A stretch of DNA of 14,706 nucleotides, from assembly GCA_002353835.1 (NCBI GenBank), contig DEKL01000074.1:1-14706 (forward strand), in the 5' to 3' direction. Positions 14,633-14,706 of the stretch are shown piece by piece. This DNA is from Alphaproteobacteria bacterium UBA2723. GTDB taxonomy: Bacteria > Pseudomonadota > Alphaproteobacteria > RF32 > CAG-239. The translations under genes were made by a program, and so were the position numbers. How positions within the stretch are numbered: the first letter of the stretch is position 1; each line of letters opens with the position of its first letter. The notes under the pieces are model-generated. The model did no database searches and was not told the DNA's origin. It saw only the letters and a list, made by a program, of their open reading frames with translations.

Positions 14633-14661
14633 AAAAAGTCGGAAAATATCCGGCTTTTTTT
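14633..14661 (+). terminator. Rho-independent terminator of greA
   Basis: AAAAAGTCGG (14633-14642) pairs with CCGGCTTTTT (14650-14659), ten pairs including one G-U, around a 7-nt AT loop, with the T run continuing to 14661. It separates greA from the gene starting at 14677, only 16 bases further on. Confidence 0.85.
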
Positions 14662-14676
14662 ATTGGGAGAATAGAA

Positions 14677-14706
14677 ATGAAAAAAACAACAGACAAGCAA
14701 GCATAC
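14677..14706 (+). CDS. Unidentified gene, first ten codons only
   Basis: An ATG at 14677 preceded by GGGAGA (14665-14670) opens a frame reading MKKTTDKQAY to the edge of the window. The ribosome-binding context is nearly the same as that of greA. The lysine-rich opening gives no clue to function. The frame being real rests on the ribosome-binding site and position after the greA terminator. Confidence 0.55.
   Translation, partial: MKKTTDKQAY

Overview
The window looks like chromosomal DNA from a low-GC alphaproteobacterium. The strongest clue is a near-full-length CtrA cell-cycle regulator (8873-9559), a protein characteristic of Alphaproteobacteria. The order tRNA-Tyr, tRNA-Gly, tuf is common in Proteobacteria. 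AT-rich intergenic DNA, a very large repeat-rich autotransporter and several other envelope proteins would suit a host-associated (for example gut) lineage, but that is inference. No mobile elements, integrases, phage genes or CRISPR arrays were seen.

Layout. At the left edge, a leftward unit holds tRNA-Tyr(GTA), tRNA-Gly(TCC) and the first codons of tuf (EF-Tu), behind a good promoter at 355-383. Divergent from it, murQ and rlmB form an overlapping rightward pair (456-2091). They converge, with only 9 bp between, on a 1859-residue leftward gene (2101-7680). That gene encodes a type V autotransporter with an unusual N-terminus: signal peptide, ankyrin-like repeats, a hydrophobic glycine-zipper-like segment, then a Gly/His tract. 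Upstream of it, also leftward, lie a small lipoprotein gene (7829-8071) with its own promoter and terminator, and an iron-type superoxide dismutase gene, sodB (8141-8704).

The sodB-ctrA divergent intergenic region (8705-8872) is the densest regulatory stretch. It holds a perfect 20-bp palindrome at 8778-8797, four TTAA boxes, a C4/G4 inverted repeat, and a GATTC (CcrM-type GANTC) site overlapping the predicted ctrA -35 box. ctrA ends in a strong terminator. After it come a small three-helix membrane protein gene (9743-10030) and a bidirectional terminator shared with a leftward Na+-coupled amino-acid transporter of the NSS/SNF family (10067-11464).

Next is a leftward pair of envelope genes: a DUF3015 periplasmic protein (13393-13851) followed by a DUF4105 (Lnb N-terminal domain family) protein with a C-terminal outer-membrane barrel (11532-13349). 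A terminator between them ends exactly at the start codon of the second gene, which suggests strongly unequal expression. At the right edge, greA (14134-14607) is transcribed rightward from a promoter with a roughly 120-nt leader containing a hairpin followed by a T run. A partial gene starts at 14677.

Most genes here serve housekeeping functions (translation, rRNA methylation, peptidoglycan recycling, transcription fidelity, oxidative defence, cell-cycle control) mixed with cell-surface functions. The less ordinary parts are the ankyrin-bearing autotransporter, the DUF3015-DUF4105 pair, and the ctrA control region together with a CtrA that lacks the usual C-terminal Ala-Ala degron.
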